DNA of 64,000 nucleotides from Enterocytospora artemiae (taxonomy: Eukaryota > Microsporidia). Below, one piece after another: positions 39,921 through 49,649 of the stretch (within the stretch, counting starts at the first letter, position 1; every line of letters begins with the position of its first letter). The translations under genes were made by a program, and so were the position numbers. Location: contig JASNGC010000004.1 in NCBI GenBank assembly GCA_038659295.1, forward strand, positions 62,001 through 126,000. Reading direction: 5' to 3'. The notes under the pieces were generated by a model. That model saw nothing but the letters and a program-made list of their open reading frames with translations, did not search any database and was not told the origin of the DNA.

Positions 39921-42197
39921 CTAGCTATCTTTTGGTTTGTGAAAGTAATTTAGTATTTTATCTGAAATTTTCTCGGCGGTAAATTCAAAAAATTCGAACA
40001 CATCGGTACCCGGCGCACTTCTCCCAAAAGAATCAATTCCAAAACTTAATTGAGCATATTTACTCCATCCAAACGTCGAAAGGGCTTCGATTGAAACGTA
40101 TAGAGGTTCTACTGTATCCGTAGAGCTATCATTTCCTTCTCCAGTTTGTCCATTACACTGTCGTCTACAAGATCGATGGAAAATATACTTTTTGTATTCG
40201 TCATCCTGTTCTTCAAAAATTTCCCAGGACCAGAAGGATACTACTGCTACTTGCAGGATATTTTTGTTTGACCTATTTTTACGTACTTTATATGCAGTTT
40301 CCAAAGCTAAAGAAACCTCTGAGCCAGTGGCTAGAATTACGATTTGTGGGGCAGAATCTCTTTCTATAAAATAAGCTCCTTTAGAAATATTGGCATAACT
40401 ATCTTTCACATCAAAATATCGTTCGATCTCCGGAACCTTTTGTCTAGTTAATACGATAGCTATTGGACCAGTAGCTTCTAAAGCCATTTTTAAAGCTACT
40501 CTGGTTTCTAACCCATCACACGGACGCATAGTTATCAATCCAGGTGTAGCCCTGAGAGTGGCCATGGTTTCTATTGGTTGGTGTGTTGGTCCATCTTCAC
40601 CCAATCCTATGGAGTCGTGAGTGAGAATATAGATAATATGATTCTGGTCTAAGCTGCTTAGTCGGACAGTTGGGAATCCATAGGAAACAAAATTGAGGAA
40701 TGTTCCACATATTGGAATAAAATGATTGTGTGCACCAATGCCATTCATCACAGCAAACATTGAATGCTCACGAATTCCAAAATGGATGAAGTGCGTATTT
40801 TCTTTCTTACAAAGACACGAGGGCAATAGATCAGCACATCCGCAAATTATAGGCTTACCTGACGATATGTCATTAAGAGCGTTGGAGAGATGTTTTCTGG
40901 CTGCTGCTCTAGATGATTTATATTCTGAATTATAGTATATATGATTCTTTGATGAATAATCTTCCAATAAGGAGCCATTATACTCCAGAGATTGACTGGT
41001 TAGTGAAGGATTTTTGGGGAGTATGAATTTTTTACCCGACAAATCCTGTTCTTTAATCATTTTATGATTGGTATGTTTATTATAGTCGTTCTCTCTGCGT
41101 CTAATTTCTTCTTTCATTCTCTTTTTACAACTCAGAAATCTCTCTTTTAACGTTTCTGAAATGTAGAACGGTATGTTTGGAATTCCATATAGTTGCTTCA
41201 GCTTAATAACTTCCTCTTCACCCAGTGGATTGCCATGAGACTTGCAACTATTCGCTACAATGGTGTCTCTTCCGATTGTAGTATGTAGAATAATAACTTT
41301 TGGTTTTGAAACTTTTTTTGATAGTGCATTCCGAATATTGCTGTGGTAGTCGGCATAGCTGATGTGTGTTGGTGAATTATTGTTCTTGCAGACAGTATTT
41401 TGGTGATCAATATTGTTATTTGCATAGTCTTCAATTTCAATCACTTCGAATCCTAGACTTTTAAATCTCATAAAAACATTCTCGTTCATACTTAATTCTG
41501 TTGATCCGTCTATTGTTACCTTGTTGTAATCATAAATATATGTTATGTTATCTAGGTTGTGCTCTTTATGCAGTTTAGCCAATAGACTAAAAGCTTCCTG
41601 ACTGATCCCCTCCTGATAACATCCATCACCAAAAACACAATAAGTATGATTTCCCAAGTTCTGTAGTTTGCTGCTTAGTGCGAATCCAACAGCATTTGCA
41701 ACGCCTTGGCCCAGTGGCCCGGTGGTAATTTCTATACCAGATGATAACAGTTCTAAACTACTAGCATTATTTATATCTTCTTCATTACTTATTCGCTTGG
41801 CCACATTCTTTTCAGGATGACCTGGTGTTTTGGAATTAAGTTGTCTAAACTGCTTCAAATCCTCCATTTCCAAGTATCCTAGCAGGTGATTCATCAGATA
41901 AAGTATAGCACATGCATGGCCGTTCGACAATACAAAAATATCTCTCTGATTGCTGCACAAATCAATACTAATAAACTCCGTATACAAAATATACATAAAA
42001 TTGCTGAGACCTATTGGAGCACCTGGATGACCACTATTAGCTTTCTGGACAATATCGGCACATAAAGTACGAATGTTATGAATGTTGTCCAAGTCGTAAG
42101 TAGTATCTAAAATGACTTTAGAGTTATCGGGTTGTATTTCGAATGCAGGATTGGTAAGATGATTAATTTCTTTCTTTTCTGGTTCATCCTCTGCCAT
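39921..42197 (-). CDS. Transketolase
   Basis: A thiamine-diphosphate enzyme of the non-oxidative pentose phosphate pathway, moving two-carbon units between sugar phosphates. The N-terminal domain has ANSGHPGAPIGLSNFMYILY, SNGHACAILYL and the cofactor motif GDGCYQEGISQEAFSLL ending at DYNKVTIDGS. The pyrimidine domain has GIREHSMFAVMNGIGAH and HDSIGLGEDGPTHQPIE. The C-terminal domain has ATGSEVSLALE and the phosphate-type end GWSKYAQLSFGIDSFG. All key residues look present. It is 758 residues against about 680 usually; polar insertions near residues 255-280 and 360-420 explain the extra length. The ATG at 42197 follows CCCTGCTCTGAG; upstream only a TTG is available. Confidence 0.97.
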   Translation of the reverse strand: MAEDEPEKKEINHLTNPAFEIQPDNSKVILDTTYDLDNIHNIRTLCADIVQKANSGHPGAPIGLSNFMYILYTEFISIDLCSNQRDIFVLSNGHACAILYLMNHLLGYLEMEDLKQFRQLNSKTPGHPEKNVAKRISNEEDINNASSLELLSSGIEITTGPLGQGVANAVGFALSSKLQNLGNHTYCVFGDGCYQEGISQEAFSLLAKLHKEHNLDNITYIYDYNKVTIDGSTELSMNENVFMRFKSLGFEVIEIEDYANNNIDHQNTVCKNNNSPTHISYADYHSNIRNALSKKVSKPKVIILHTTIGRDTIVANSCKSHGNPLGEEEVIKLKQLYGIPNIPFYISETLKERFLSCKKRMKEEIRRRENDYNKHTNHKMIKEQDLSGKKFILPKNPSLTSQSLEYNGSLLEDYSSKNHIYYNSEYKSSRAAARKHLSNALNDISSGKPIICGCADLLPSCLCKKENTHFIHFGIREHSMFAVMNGIGAHNHFIPICGTFLNFVSYGFPTVRLSSLDQNHIIYILTHDSIGLGEDGPTHQPIETMATLRATPGLITMRPCDGLETRVALKMALEATGPIAIVLTRQKVPEIERYFDVKDSYANISKGAYFIERDSAPQIVILATGSEVSLALETAYKVRKNRSNKNILQVAVVSFWSWEIFEEQDDEYKKYIFHRSCRRQCNGQTGEGNDSSTDTVEPLYVSIEALSTFGWSKYAQLSFGIDSFGRSAPGTDVFEFFEFTAEKISDKILNYFHKPKDS

Positions 42198-42336
42198 CTC
42201 AGAGCAGGGATTTTGTAAATTTATGAGGATAACCAACCAATCAAAACTTTTGGAATAAAGTCAAAGACGTTTTACAACAAGATAACAAATTACCAATAAA
42301 AAGACATTTGAAAGCTTACAATGCCAACAAAACCAT

Positions 42337-42561
42337 TTATTTAAATCTAGTATTATCTCCAAACCTCAAACTTTCCATGGCAAAGTGCTCCGATAGAACC
42401 GTATTCTCATGTGAAAAAAGCTCCTCTAATTTTTCTGACTGAGCTTTTCTTAGATCTGCCATCTTATTAACAAATTGAGTTTTTCTTATTTCTAACAGTT
42501 CCTGGTTTTCCACACTTTCATCAACAACACTATCTTTTTGGCATATAGACTCTGAGGACAT
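42337..42561 (-). CDS. Small helical protein (74 aa), unknown
   Basis: The ATG at 42561 is preceded directly by CCCC, so I prefer it to the open frame ten codons longer. The product is charged and mostly helical (KTQFVNKMADLRKAQSEKLE), consistent with a short coiled coil, and has two Cys/Met-poor ends. No family is recognised. The stop lies in a TTATTT context, giving AATAAA next to the stop. It is head-to-tail with transketolase at a spacing of about 140 bases. Confidence 0.65.
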   Translation of the reverse strand: MSSESICQKDSVVDESVENQELLEIRKTQFVNKMADLRKAQSEKLEELFSHENTVLSEHFAMESLRFGDNTRFK

Positions 42562-43074
42562 GGGGTATTTGTCAAAACAAAGGTAAAACAATTTGTTAAT
42601 GTGAGTTTTTCCATCAATTTATCGATACTGATGCTAGTTTTGTGTTCAAGCAAATATTACAGATAATAGTTAAATATTGGTCTTTTCATTTGTATAATAT
42701 TTTCCCTGATATCAGTGAAATCAAGAAACTATTCAGATGATAAACTATATTGATATTTATACACTCCGTGATTCTAATTCATATTATTTACAAGCCCATG
42801 GGAGTACCCATTTACAGCCATATAATCAAGTAAAACCAAAATTATGATTTGATACTTTTTGGAAGATATTAACCAGCTATTATTTTACTGAAAATTATTA
42901 AAAGTCATTAATAGAGTGATTTATAAATTCACAATACTCAACATTCTAATATCACCAATATCTATATTACAAAAAGGAATATCTGTGGCTCTTGTTAGCT
43001 AATATAATTTTCAAGATAAATCCTTTCCTTTAAAAATAATTTTGTAAAATTTTTTAACAATTTTTCTCCCATAG
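42562..43074. other. Divergent promoter region, no gene seen
   Basis: Lies between the small gene and RPL5. It has a palindrome CCCATGGG at 42795-42802 followed only by very short frames on each strand. No tRNA or snoRNA was seen. Confidence 0.45.
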
Positions 43075-43938
43075 ATGACTGACAGAAAGGGAACAAGATC
43101 TTATCAGTGCAATTTTCAAACCAAAAGACGTAGAAGAAGACAAGGAAAGACAGACTACAAGCACCGTACGAATATGATCAGACAGGATATTAACAAGTAT
43201 GGAGCTGTAAAATCTAGGTTGGTCGTGAGGATTACTAACAGTAAGGTGATCTGCTCAATTCATAAGGCATTCATAGATGGAGATCGCGTAGTGGCATATG
43301 CAGATTCAACTGAGCTGAAAAAATATGGTGTAGAGTTTGGTTTAACTAACTATTTTGCTGCCTATGCTACAGGATTTTTGGTGGGAAGACGTGCTCTTTT
43401 GCAGAATGGTCTTGACAAAGATTACCAACCAAATGAAAATATTGGAGAGCACAAAGTAACCGAAAACAATGAGGAAGTTGAGAGGTGTGCCTACAAAGTA
43501 TTCCTTGATATTGGTCTGGCTCGTTCTTCAAAGGGAGCAAAGGTATTTTCTGCAATGAAAGGAGCTTCTGACGCTGGGCTGCAAATTCCACATGGACCAT
43601 CTAAGTTTTACGGGTTTGACGGAGAGAATTTGAATTCAGAGGAGCTTAGAGATAGAATATTTATGAAGCAGAATGTGGATTACATGAATCTGTTAAGGGA
43701 CACTGATGAAAACGCCTATAAAAAACAGTTCTCCAAATACATCTCATTGAATATTCAGCCTGACTCCATTCAATCTGTTTATGAGAACTGTCTTAAATCT
43801 ATTTCAGAATCTCCATCTAAGGAGAAGAAGGAAAAGAGGGATTATTCCGGATTTAAGAAGTATAATGTTGCTAAGTTGACTCTTGAGGAAAGAAAAGCTA
43901 GAATCTCTAGAAAGTTGGGGGTTGCTGCAAGTATTTAG
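43075..43938 (+). CDS. RPL5: 60S ribosomal protein L5 (uL18)
   Basis: Binds 5S rRNA and forms part of the 60S central protuberance. Motifs include KRRRRRQGKTDYKHR, YGAVKSRLVVRITNSKVICS, VFLDIGLARSSKGAKVFSAM and IPHGPSKFYGFDGE, all matching eukaryotic L5 (for example [28 protein letters not shown]). The C-terminal basic helix KEKRDYSGFKKYNVAKLTLE completes the usual length of about 290. There is no intron, although the 5' end of ribosomal protein genes is where microsporidian introns usually sit. The ATG has CCCATAG directly before it. Confidence 0.98.
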   Translation: MTDRKGTRSYQCNFQTKRRRRRQGKTDYKHRTNMIRQDINKYGAVKSRLVVRITNSKVICSIHKAFIDGDRVVAYADSTELKKYGVEFGLTNYFAAYATGFLVGRRALLQNGLDKDYQPNENIGEHKVTENNEEVERCAYKVFLDIGLARSSKGAKVFSAMKGASDAGLQIPHGPSKFYGFDGENLNSEELRDRIFMKQNVDYMNLLRDTDENAYKKQFSKYISLNIQPDSIQSVYENCLKSISESPSKEKKEKRDYSGFKKYNVAKLTLEERKARISRKLGVAASI

Positions 43939-44090
43939 ATTAAATAGCTTATTTCAGAAATTGTACCATCGTTTTTATTGTCAGTGAAATTATATTGCTT
44001 ATGTCTTGAACTCTTTTTCCACAAGATTTATCTCCGACGAATATTGGTTATGCCCCTTACCTAGTTATTTCCCCTTAATCATAAACCCCT

Positions 44091-45743
44091 ATGAGCCATC
44101 TTACCATTAATAAAGCTCAAAATGCCAATTTTCTGAAAGTTTATGACCCTATTCTGAAGAAAGTAATTACCTACAATGTGTTTAAAAATCCTCTGATTAT
44201 AGGATCTTCGGATGCTGTAGATTTAAAGGTTACTCTTCCTGCCATGGATGAACTTAAGTTTGGATTGTATTGGGAAAGTAATGGAATATCCAATAAGAGC
44301 GAAATGAAATCTTCACATAACTCGTCCATTGCAGATAACTACTTATCAATAGACTTCTTTGGTGAATATAAATCAACAATATATAAAATTAAGCTTGGGG
44401 CGATTATTAGAATTCATAACATATTTTTGATGCCTATCTTTAATCCTGCATTGGACAATTCGGTATCTTTAACAGTTAATTCAGAGCTTGATAAATTTAT
44501 AATTCAGGAGGCTAGTCAATTTAATCCATTGGGTCGTAAAACTATAGAATTACATCTAATTGATGGGAGTGACTTAACGTTGGATATTATTCCTAAGAAT
44601 GGGAACAGTAAGGCCCCTCCGGTAACCGGAAATGGAAATATCAAATTTTTGAAAGATAAAGATGTTGGAGAAGAAATAGTTGGTGATACCGGAGTTGTAG
44701 ATCCAACAATAGATATTGGAAATGCAAATATTGTAGAATCCAGTGTAACTGACCAAAATGGGCTGAGCAATCAGCCCTGTCAGTCTTTGAATAGTCAAGC
44801 AGTATCGGAGCCTTTATTGAATTTAGTAGAGAATGAGATAGTTAAGAAAACAAAAGAAATAGAAACAATTATTGAGGGAAGATCAGACATTTCCATAAAA
44901 AAGGGGGTTGGAGACTTGGGAGATTTAGAAAAGAGAGATTTGGACAAAATGATAATTGATAGAGAAGTATTAAAAAATGAGCTGAATGAGACCACAAAAA
45001 ATATAAAGAGTAGTTCATCCAATGGGGTTCAAGATGGATTGTTGGAAATGTCCCAAAGTAACAGTTTAATAGGCCATGTTTCTCAAATAGTTGAAAATGA
45101 TATCAATATAGTGCCTGATAATATCTGTGTTTTAGACAATAATAAATCAGAAAATATAGTCACAAATAATACCTCTATTTCAGAAAATACACTTGAAATG
45201 TGTATTGATTCTATTAAAGATAATATTAAAGAGGAAGTGCTTCAAGTCATTTCAAATTCTGTAGCTGAAGAGGTATCTCAGAATATAAATACAGCAGTGA
45301 GTGATGTATTGAATGAAAGCAATATTTCTCAAGCAATTACAGATAGAATTTTGAATGAATCAAGAGACTTGATCAAACTTGAGGTTGACAAGGAGATTTC
45401 AATGTCGAAAAGATTAAAGATAAAGGAAGATCAAGTAGATGCCGATGGCAGGAATGAAAATAGTGGGATTAATTCTAAAAAAGATAGAAAATCCACAAAT
45501 AATAATGATAAATATTTAAAGAAAACCAGAGATGGTTCAACGTCACAGGAATCTTCATCATTTGACAATAAAGAATCGGGAATAACCGTTGAAAGTACTA
45601 GTGATGATATTGAAACCCCATCTCCAAAAAGACAGAAAAGAAAGGCAAGTATAGCCAATGAGAAAAAACTGACTCCTCAGCAAAAGGCAGCAATTACTAG
45701 GCGCAAAAATAAGAAAGTCCGAGAAGCTGCAAAAAATAAATGA
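44091..45743 (+). CDS. Unknown nuclear-type protein, FHA-like N-terminus and basic C-terminus
   Basis: A 550-residue protein whose ATG follows CCCCT. Residues about 15-110 (FLKVYDPILKKVITYNVFKN, PLIIGSSDAVDLKV, then a late beta pair near IIRIHNIFLMPIF) have the spacing of an FHA-like beta sandwich. The canonical Arg of GR and the SxxH motif are not obvious. Residues 225-440 are acidic and helical with several possible coiled-coil stretches. The end is highly basic (KRQKRKASIANEKKL then ITRRKNKKVREAAKNK), resembling a nuclear or nucleolar localisation tail. No confident family. The FHA reading is tentative; nuclear location is inferred. Confidence 0.75.
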   Translation: MSHLTINKAQNANFLKVYDPILKKVITYNVFKNPLIIGSSDAVDLKVTLPAMDELKFGLYWESNGISNKSEMKSSHNSSIADNYLSIDFFGEYKSTIYKIKLGAIIRIHNIFLMPIFNPALDNSVSLTVNSELDKFIIQEASQFNPLGRKTIELHLIDGSDLTLDIIPKNGNSKAPPVTGNGNIKFLKDKDVGEEIVGDTGVVDPTIDIGNANIVESSVTDQNGLSNQPCQSLNSQAVSEPLLNLVENEIVKKTKEIETIIEGRSDISIKKGVGDLGDLEKRDLDKMIIDREVLKNELNETTKNIKSSSSNGVQDGLLEMSQSNSLIGHVSQIVENDINIVPDNICVLDNNKSENIVTNNTSISENTLEMCIDSIKDNIKEEVLQVISNSVAEEVSQNINTAVSDVLNESNISQAITDRILNESRDLIKLEVDKEISMSKRLKIKEDQVDADGRNENSGINSKKDRKSTNNNDKYLKKTRDGSTSQESSSFDNKESGITVESTSDDIETPSPKRQKRKASIANEKKLTPQQKAAITRRKNKKVREAAKNK

Positions 45744-46277
45744 GTTTTTGAGAGCGCATTTTACAAAATCGTGAATTTTTCAATTAATTCTATTCGAGAT
45801 GGCATTCTAGTGTTGAGTAAAATAAACAAAGATTTTAAAGATCTGACTCAAATTTTTTATCTTCATTATTGTGTTCAGCTTGAAACTATCCAATAGATGA
45901 TAAAGGCAATCAATTTTTCTACAAGTTATAACATATTGTAATAAAAGTTTACAAATTCCAGATGAATGGATCATGAAAGAAATAAACTAGTTTGTAAAAA
46001 TGAGCAGGGAAACCAAAAATGCTAGCTTTTAATATTGTAAATAATAGTACTTTTGACGTGGACAGCTAAAAAGTTAATACAGATGGTTACCAAGTCAGTA
46101 AGATTGAAAATGAGCCATATCAGCACATACTAACTATTAGTAGTTTTCACAAAATATGATGATCTGGGCACTGATAGACAACTAACCTCTTCTGCGTAAA
46201 AAATTCATGACCTAACAGCCATTTTTGTTTTGACAATGCACAAATACCACCAAGATTAAAATTTGTATTGAACCAAT
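45744..46277. other. Convergent 3' spacer, nothing recognised
   Basis: 534 AT-rich bases. An ATGATGA/CTGA pair at 46155-46175 is too closely spaced to be a guide RNA. No ORF. Confidence 0.45.
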
Positions 46278-46844
46278 TTAATTACTATTAACTTTTGGTG
46301 TATCATTATCCAAAATCTGCGACATTTCCTCCTCAGAACTTTCACTTTGATAAGCAGACAATTTTTCGGATCCTGTTAATTCATCAGACTCTGCATCATT
46401 GACTAAATTCTTTACTTCCTTCATATCATTGTTCATGGATACCTTGCTACTGACAGATCTACTCTTAAACCCACTTTTTTTGTTTACAAGCTCTAAATAC
46501 TTTTTGTAAAGTTCATCTCTCTGCATGGAAATGTTGGCCACCAAATCGTCGAACCGACCTTCAAACAAAATGTAGCCATTTTTCACATAAACATTGTATA
46601 CAAAATGCACAGCCGTGCCGTTGGGAATACTTAACCATACAAAGGAAACCAACTTAAACAATTGATAATAGGGTAAACGATACAGAATGAATGCAAAGAC
46701 ATTGTCAAGGGCTAAAAGCAAAGCAAACACTATGAAATAATGCCTGTAGAATTTTGCATTTTTCTTCTCTTTGTTCTTTAAGCTGTTTAGAATGTTGTAA
46801 ACTACTGAAGTAAGAAGACAAACATTAACAAGAAATCCCAGCAT
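46278..46844 (-). CDS. REEP/Yop1 (TB2/DP1/HVA22) ER-shaping protein
   Basis: A hairpin membrane protein that curves ER tubules. Residues 1-95 hold the TB2/DP1/HVA22 domain: a first helix pair, then HYFIVFALLLALDNVFAFIL, then YRLPYYQLFKLVSFVWLSIP and GTAVHFVYNVYV. This follows the family pattern of WixFallxxxE, PxYxxxKxxFxxWL.xP and GaxxxY. The remaining 95 residues are a soluble acidic tail. The ATG at 46844 follows CCCCTCAG; five further codons are open but begin with TTG. The length of 188 is typical. Confidence 0.85.
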   Translation of the reverse strand: MLGFLVNVCLLTSVVYNILNSLKNKEKKNAKFYRHYFIVFALLLALDNVFAFILYRLPYYQLFKLVSFVWLSIPNGTAVHFVYNVYVKNGYILFEGRFDDLVANISMQRDELYKKYLELVNKKSGFKSRSVSSKVSMNNDMKEVKNLVNDAESDELTGSEKLSAYQSESSEEEMSQILDNDTPKVNSN

Positions 46845-47090
46845 CTGAGGGGTAAACAAAAAAAGAAATTAATAACAGATTTATTAGAAATATTCTGAAA
46901 AATCGGTTTAATTACTATAATTTGCAAAGCTAACATGGTATATGGCATACACCTTGAAATTAATAAAAAGCACAAAAAGGAATTTTTCTGTCTTTTCTTA
47001 TGATATCCAAAGATGTTTGAATGAATTTCCGGTTCTTTCTATATAATTGGCATTGGGTTTTTATTTGTTTGTTAAATATTTTACCCTAGA

Positions 47091-48797
47091 ATGTATGACC
47101 ATAAATACGACGAAAGCGGGTTGCCCAGCAGTTATGTTTTGATCACAATTCTTCTTCCTTTGCTTAGTTATAAAATCATGAAATACACAAGAAGTCCGAG
47201 TTCATTTAAATGTAACTGTAAAGAATGCAAAAGAAAAGTCCCAAGGAAAGATTTTGGAAATATTTTCTTAATTTCCTTTTTAGCTATTTGTTGTGTATAT
47301 CTTGTAAGGAATATTTATACATTAAAAATATCTTCTAAGATACAAGCCTCATTTGATCCATTCAAGATATTGGGAGTTGATGAAGGCACATCTTTGAAGA
47401 TTATGAAAAAAAAATATAAAAAATTACTAAAACCTCTTTACAGAATGGCAGCTAAAAATGATCGGATGAAAAATCAAATTGTTAACAACTTAACGGATGA
47501 TATTGCTAAGCATTCAGAATCTCAAAGATTGCCTGGCCATCTTAATACAGATTTGATTGCAGAAGATATTGAAAGGCAAATTCTGGAAATAAACAGAGCC
47601 TTTGATCTAGTGAAGGATCCCAAAAATTATGAAAGTTGGCTTTTGTCCCAAACAAAAACAGAATTGTTTGTTGCATTGCCATCTTTTATTATGGATTTTT
47701 CAATCTATTCTGTAATTGCCTATACACTAGTTTTTGGAATTATACTGCCATTATTAGCTTATTTCCAATACAAGTCTTACAAATCAAAAACCGCATTCGG
47801 CTTATCGTTTTCAACATCGGAAATGTTTTTGGAAAATATTAAGAATTTTAGTTCAAAAAGAGAGACACAAATTGTGGAAGTTATTCATCTTATGTCGAGG
47901 ACAAAAGATTTTGCAAAATTACATCTTTGTAGTTTAACAACCGTGAAGAAAGAAATTGAGGAAAAGTATGGCGTTCCGGTAACCCTAGGAACCCCGGAAT
48001 ATCTGCATATTATGGATGTATTGTTTAGAACTAACCAATCAAATAAAACAGAAGAAATAATTGATATTTCGGTAAGGATGATGGAAACATTTAAAATAAT
48101 TGCATTTAGATGCAAAGAGACAACCTTATATGAAACTCTTCTAATCATGGAGAAAATGTTTAGACAATGTGTAGGAAATCCGGAGTATTGGCAGCTGCAG
48201 TTTCCAAATGTTACGTTTGAAGATATATATATATATAAGTTGAAAAATAAAGCCAATCCAAGTACCAGCAAAAGTGTTTTGGACCAAAATTCTGGCCAGT
48301 CAACAAACTCGGTTGTTGAGTTTTTATCAAGTGTATTGTATGGTGATAAATTAGAACAGGCATTATATGTTTATAATCTTATCCCAAAATTGCAGATTGC
48401 TGAATTTGTAGCCTACAATTATGATGAAAAAGCAATTGTGCAGAGTTGTGTTGACATTAACTCTGAGAAAAATATCGAGATAGAAGGGAATGTTTATTCT
48501 GTCAATTCTAGCACAAATTCGTTTTTGGGAATAAAGTTGAAGAATGATATTCAAACAAGAGTTTGCCATTCTCCGTTTTCAAACAAAATTTATGAAAATA
48601 AATTTACAATTTTTGTAAAACTAAACGGGGAATTGCTTGAAGAAATTGTTCTCCCTCAAACTTTTATTGGAGAAAAAAATATACAAATCCCATTACCTGA
48701 AATTAAGCATAAGACTACCGCTAAAGTTTCAGTGGTTTGTAATGGGTATTTTGGTGTTGACTCAGAATCATCAATATCTATTAAAAATTCTAAATAA
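47091..48797 (+). CDS. SEC63: Sec63-like ER translocon subunit with HPD-less J domain
   Basis: A partner of Sec61 that normally recruits luminal BiP to drive protein import. Two N-terminal helices (residues about 13-30 and 60-80) flank a short Cys-rich loop. The luminal J-like segment begins FDPFKILGVDEGTSLKIMKK, as in Sec63 (FDPYEILGIS). Helix II continues YKKLLKPLYRMAAKND with no HPD. A third helix at about 200-225 leads to the cytosolic Brl domain (QKSYKSKTAFGLSFST-like region, residues 230-550), which ends in beta strands. The 568-residue length is near yeast Sec63 (663). CCCTAGA precedes the ATG; stop and AATAAA overlap. Confidence 0.85.
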   Translation: MYDHKYDESGLPSSYVLITILLPLLSYKIMKYTRSPSSFKCNCKECKRKVPRKDFGNIFLISFLAICCVYLVRNIYTLKISSKIQASFDPFKILGVDEGTSLKIMKKKYKKLLKPLYRMAAKNDRMKNQIVNNLTDDIAKHSESQRLPGHLNTDLIAEDIERQILEINRAFDLVKDPKNYESWLLSQTKTELFVALPSFIMDFSIYSVIAYTLVFGIILPLLAYFQYKSYKSKTAFGLSFSTSEMFLENIKNFSSKRETQIVEVIHLMSRTKDFAKLHLCSLTTVKKEIEEKYGVPVTLGTPEYLHIMDVLFRTNQSNKTEEIIDISVRMMETFKIIAFRCKETTLYETLLIMEKMFRQCVGNPEYWQLQFPNVTFEDIYIYKLKNKANPSTSKSVLDQNSGQSTNSVVEFLSSVLYGDKLEQALYVYNLIPKLQIAEFVAYNYDEKAIVQSCVDINSEKNIEIEGNVYSVNSSTNSFLGIKLKNDIQTRVCHSPFSNKIYENKFTIFVKLNGELLEEIVLPQTFIGEKNIQIPLPEIKHKTTAKVSVVCNGYFGVDSESSISIKNSK

Positions 48798-49649
48798 ATA
48801 ATATCTATAAAGCAGAATAACTTTCTATTGAAGTGCTTGAGGAAAGAGAAAGGCACCGATTTAATGTGCCTTAATACTGGCAAAGATTTTTACAACAACA
48901 TCAATAGAATATTAGTGTCATGGCTCTTTTGAAATTAGGTATCCATCCTTTTATTCCATTACTTAAAACCCATTTCTCCACTATTACTTATCAGCTATAG
49001 AGATTGCAAGATTCGATAAAATTCTGTTTTGTATTATCCAAGTTTTTTGATATTTATCACTGAAAGCCCTAATGATCTACGATTCTAAGCAATATTTTGA
49101 GTTGTTCTATTTTAACACTTAGAATCAGCATTGTATTATAGCCCATATTATCCTAATACGAAAATGGTTTTGGTGGTTTGATTTACAAACAGAGTTTTAG
49201 TTATCAGCATAATGATGGATTAAAAATAAGGATGATCACTTGTGTTAAAAAGAAATAAATTTTAGTGTTAGGTTTAAGATCCTATGAGGATATTCTACTT
49301 TACTATGAACATCAAGGATATATTTATGTTGAAATAGCGAAATGACAGATACCCTTGAACCATGGTGTCTGAAAATGTAATTCGTTGAAAAACTACTATA
49401 TGATCAAGCCACCACGAACAAGTAACATCTTAAGAAATTTATTAACAAATCTCAACTCAAAAAGTGTTTTCCAGTTTCTTTTATCAAAATAAGACGAATA
49501 AATATGCCCACCATAGGCTTAAACTGGCAATCACAACTCATGTATGAGACAAAAGAAACTATGCAAATTAGTTTTTTAGAGTTTAATTTGTAATTGACCA
49601 TACATTTGAAATTCTTAGTTTTTATTTGAAAAACTCACCCTTTCAAACA
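48798..49649. other. Long spacer with two stable hairpins, no ORF
   Basis: 850 bases without a supported coding frame. It has a 7-bp perfect stem at 48850-48872 and a 9-bp perfect inverted repeat at 49081-49126. See findings for both. Confidence 0.4.

Noticed and set aside
42795..42802. CCCATGGG palindrome giving a start signal on both strands
   Set aside because: Frames end after 10 and 2 codons; no gene.
43060..43077. CCCATAG before the RPL5 ATG as a possible intron 3' splice site
   Set aside because: No upstream ATG with a GTAAGT donor was seen, and the protein is complete from the ATG at 43075, so the CCC start signal explains it.
46155..46175. ATGATGA followed by CTGA
   Set aside because: Only eight bases between boxes, too short for a guide; no stem.
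48226..48238. Short AT dinucleotide run
   Set aside because: Lies inside the Sec63 frame (Ile-Tyr codons) and is too short to be a meaningful microsatellite.
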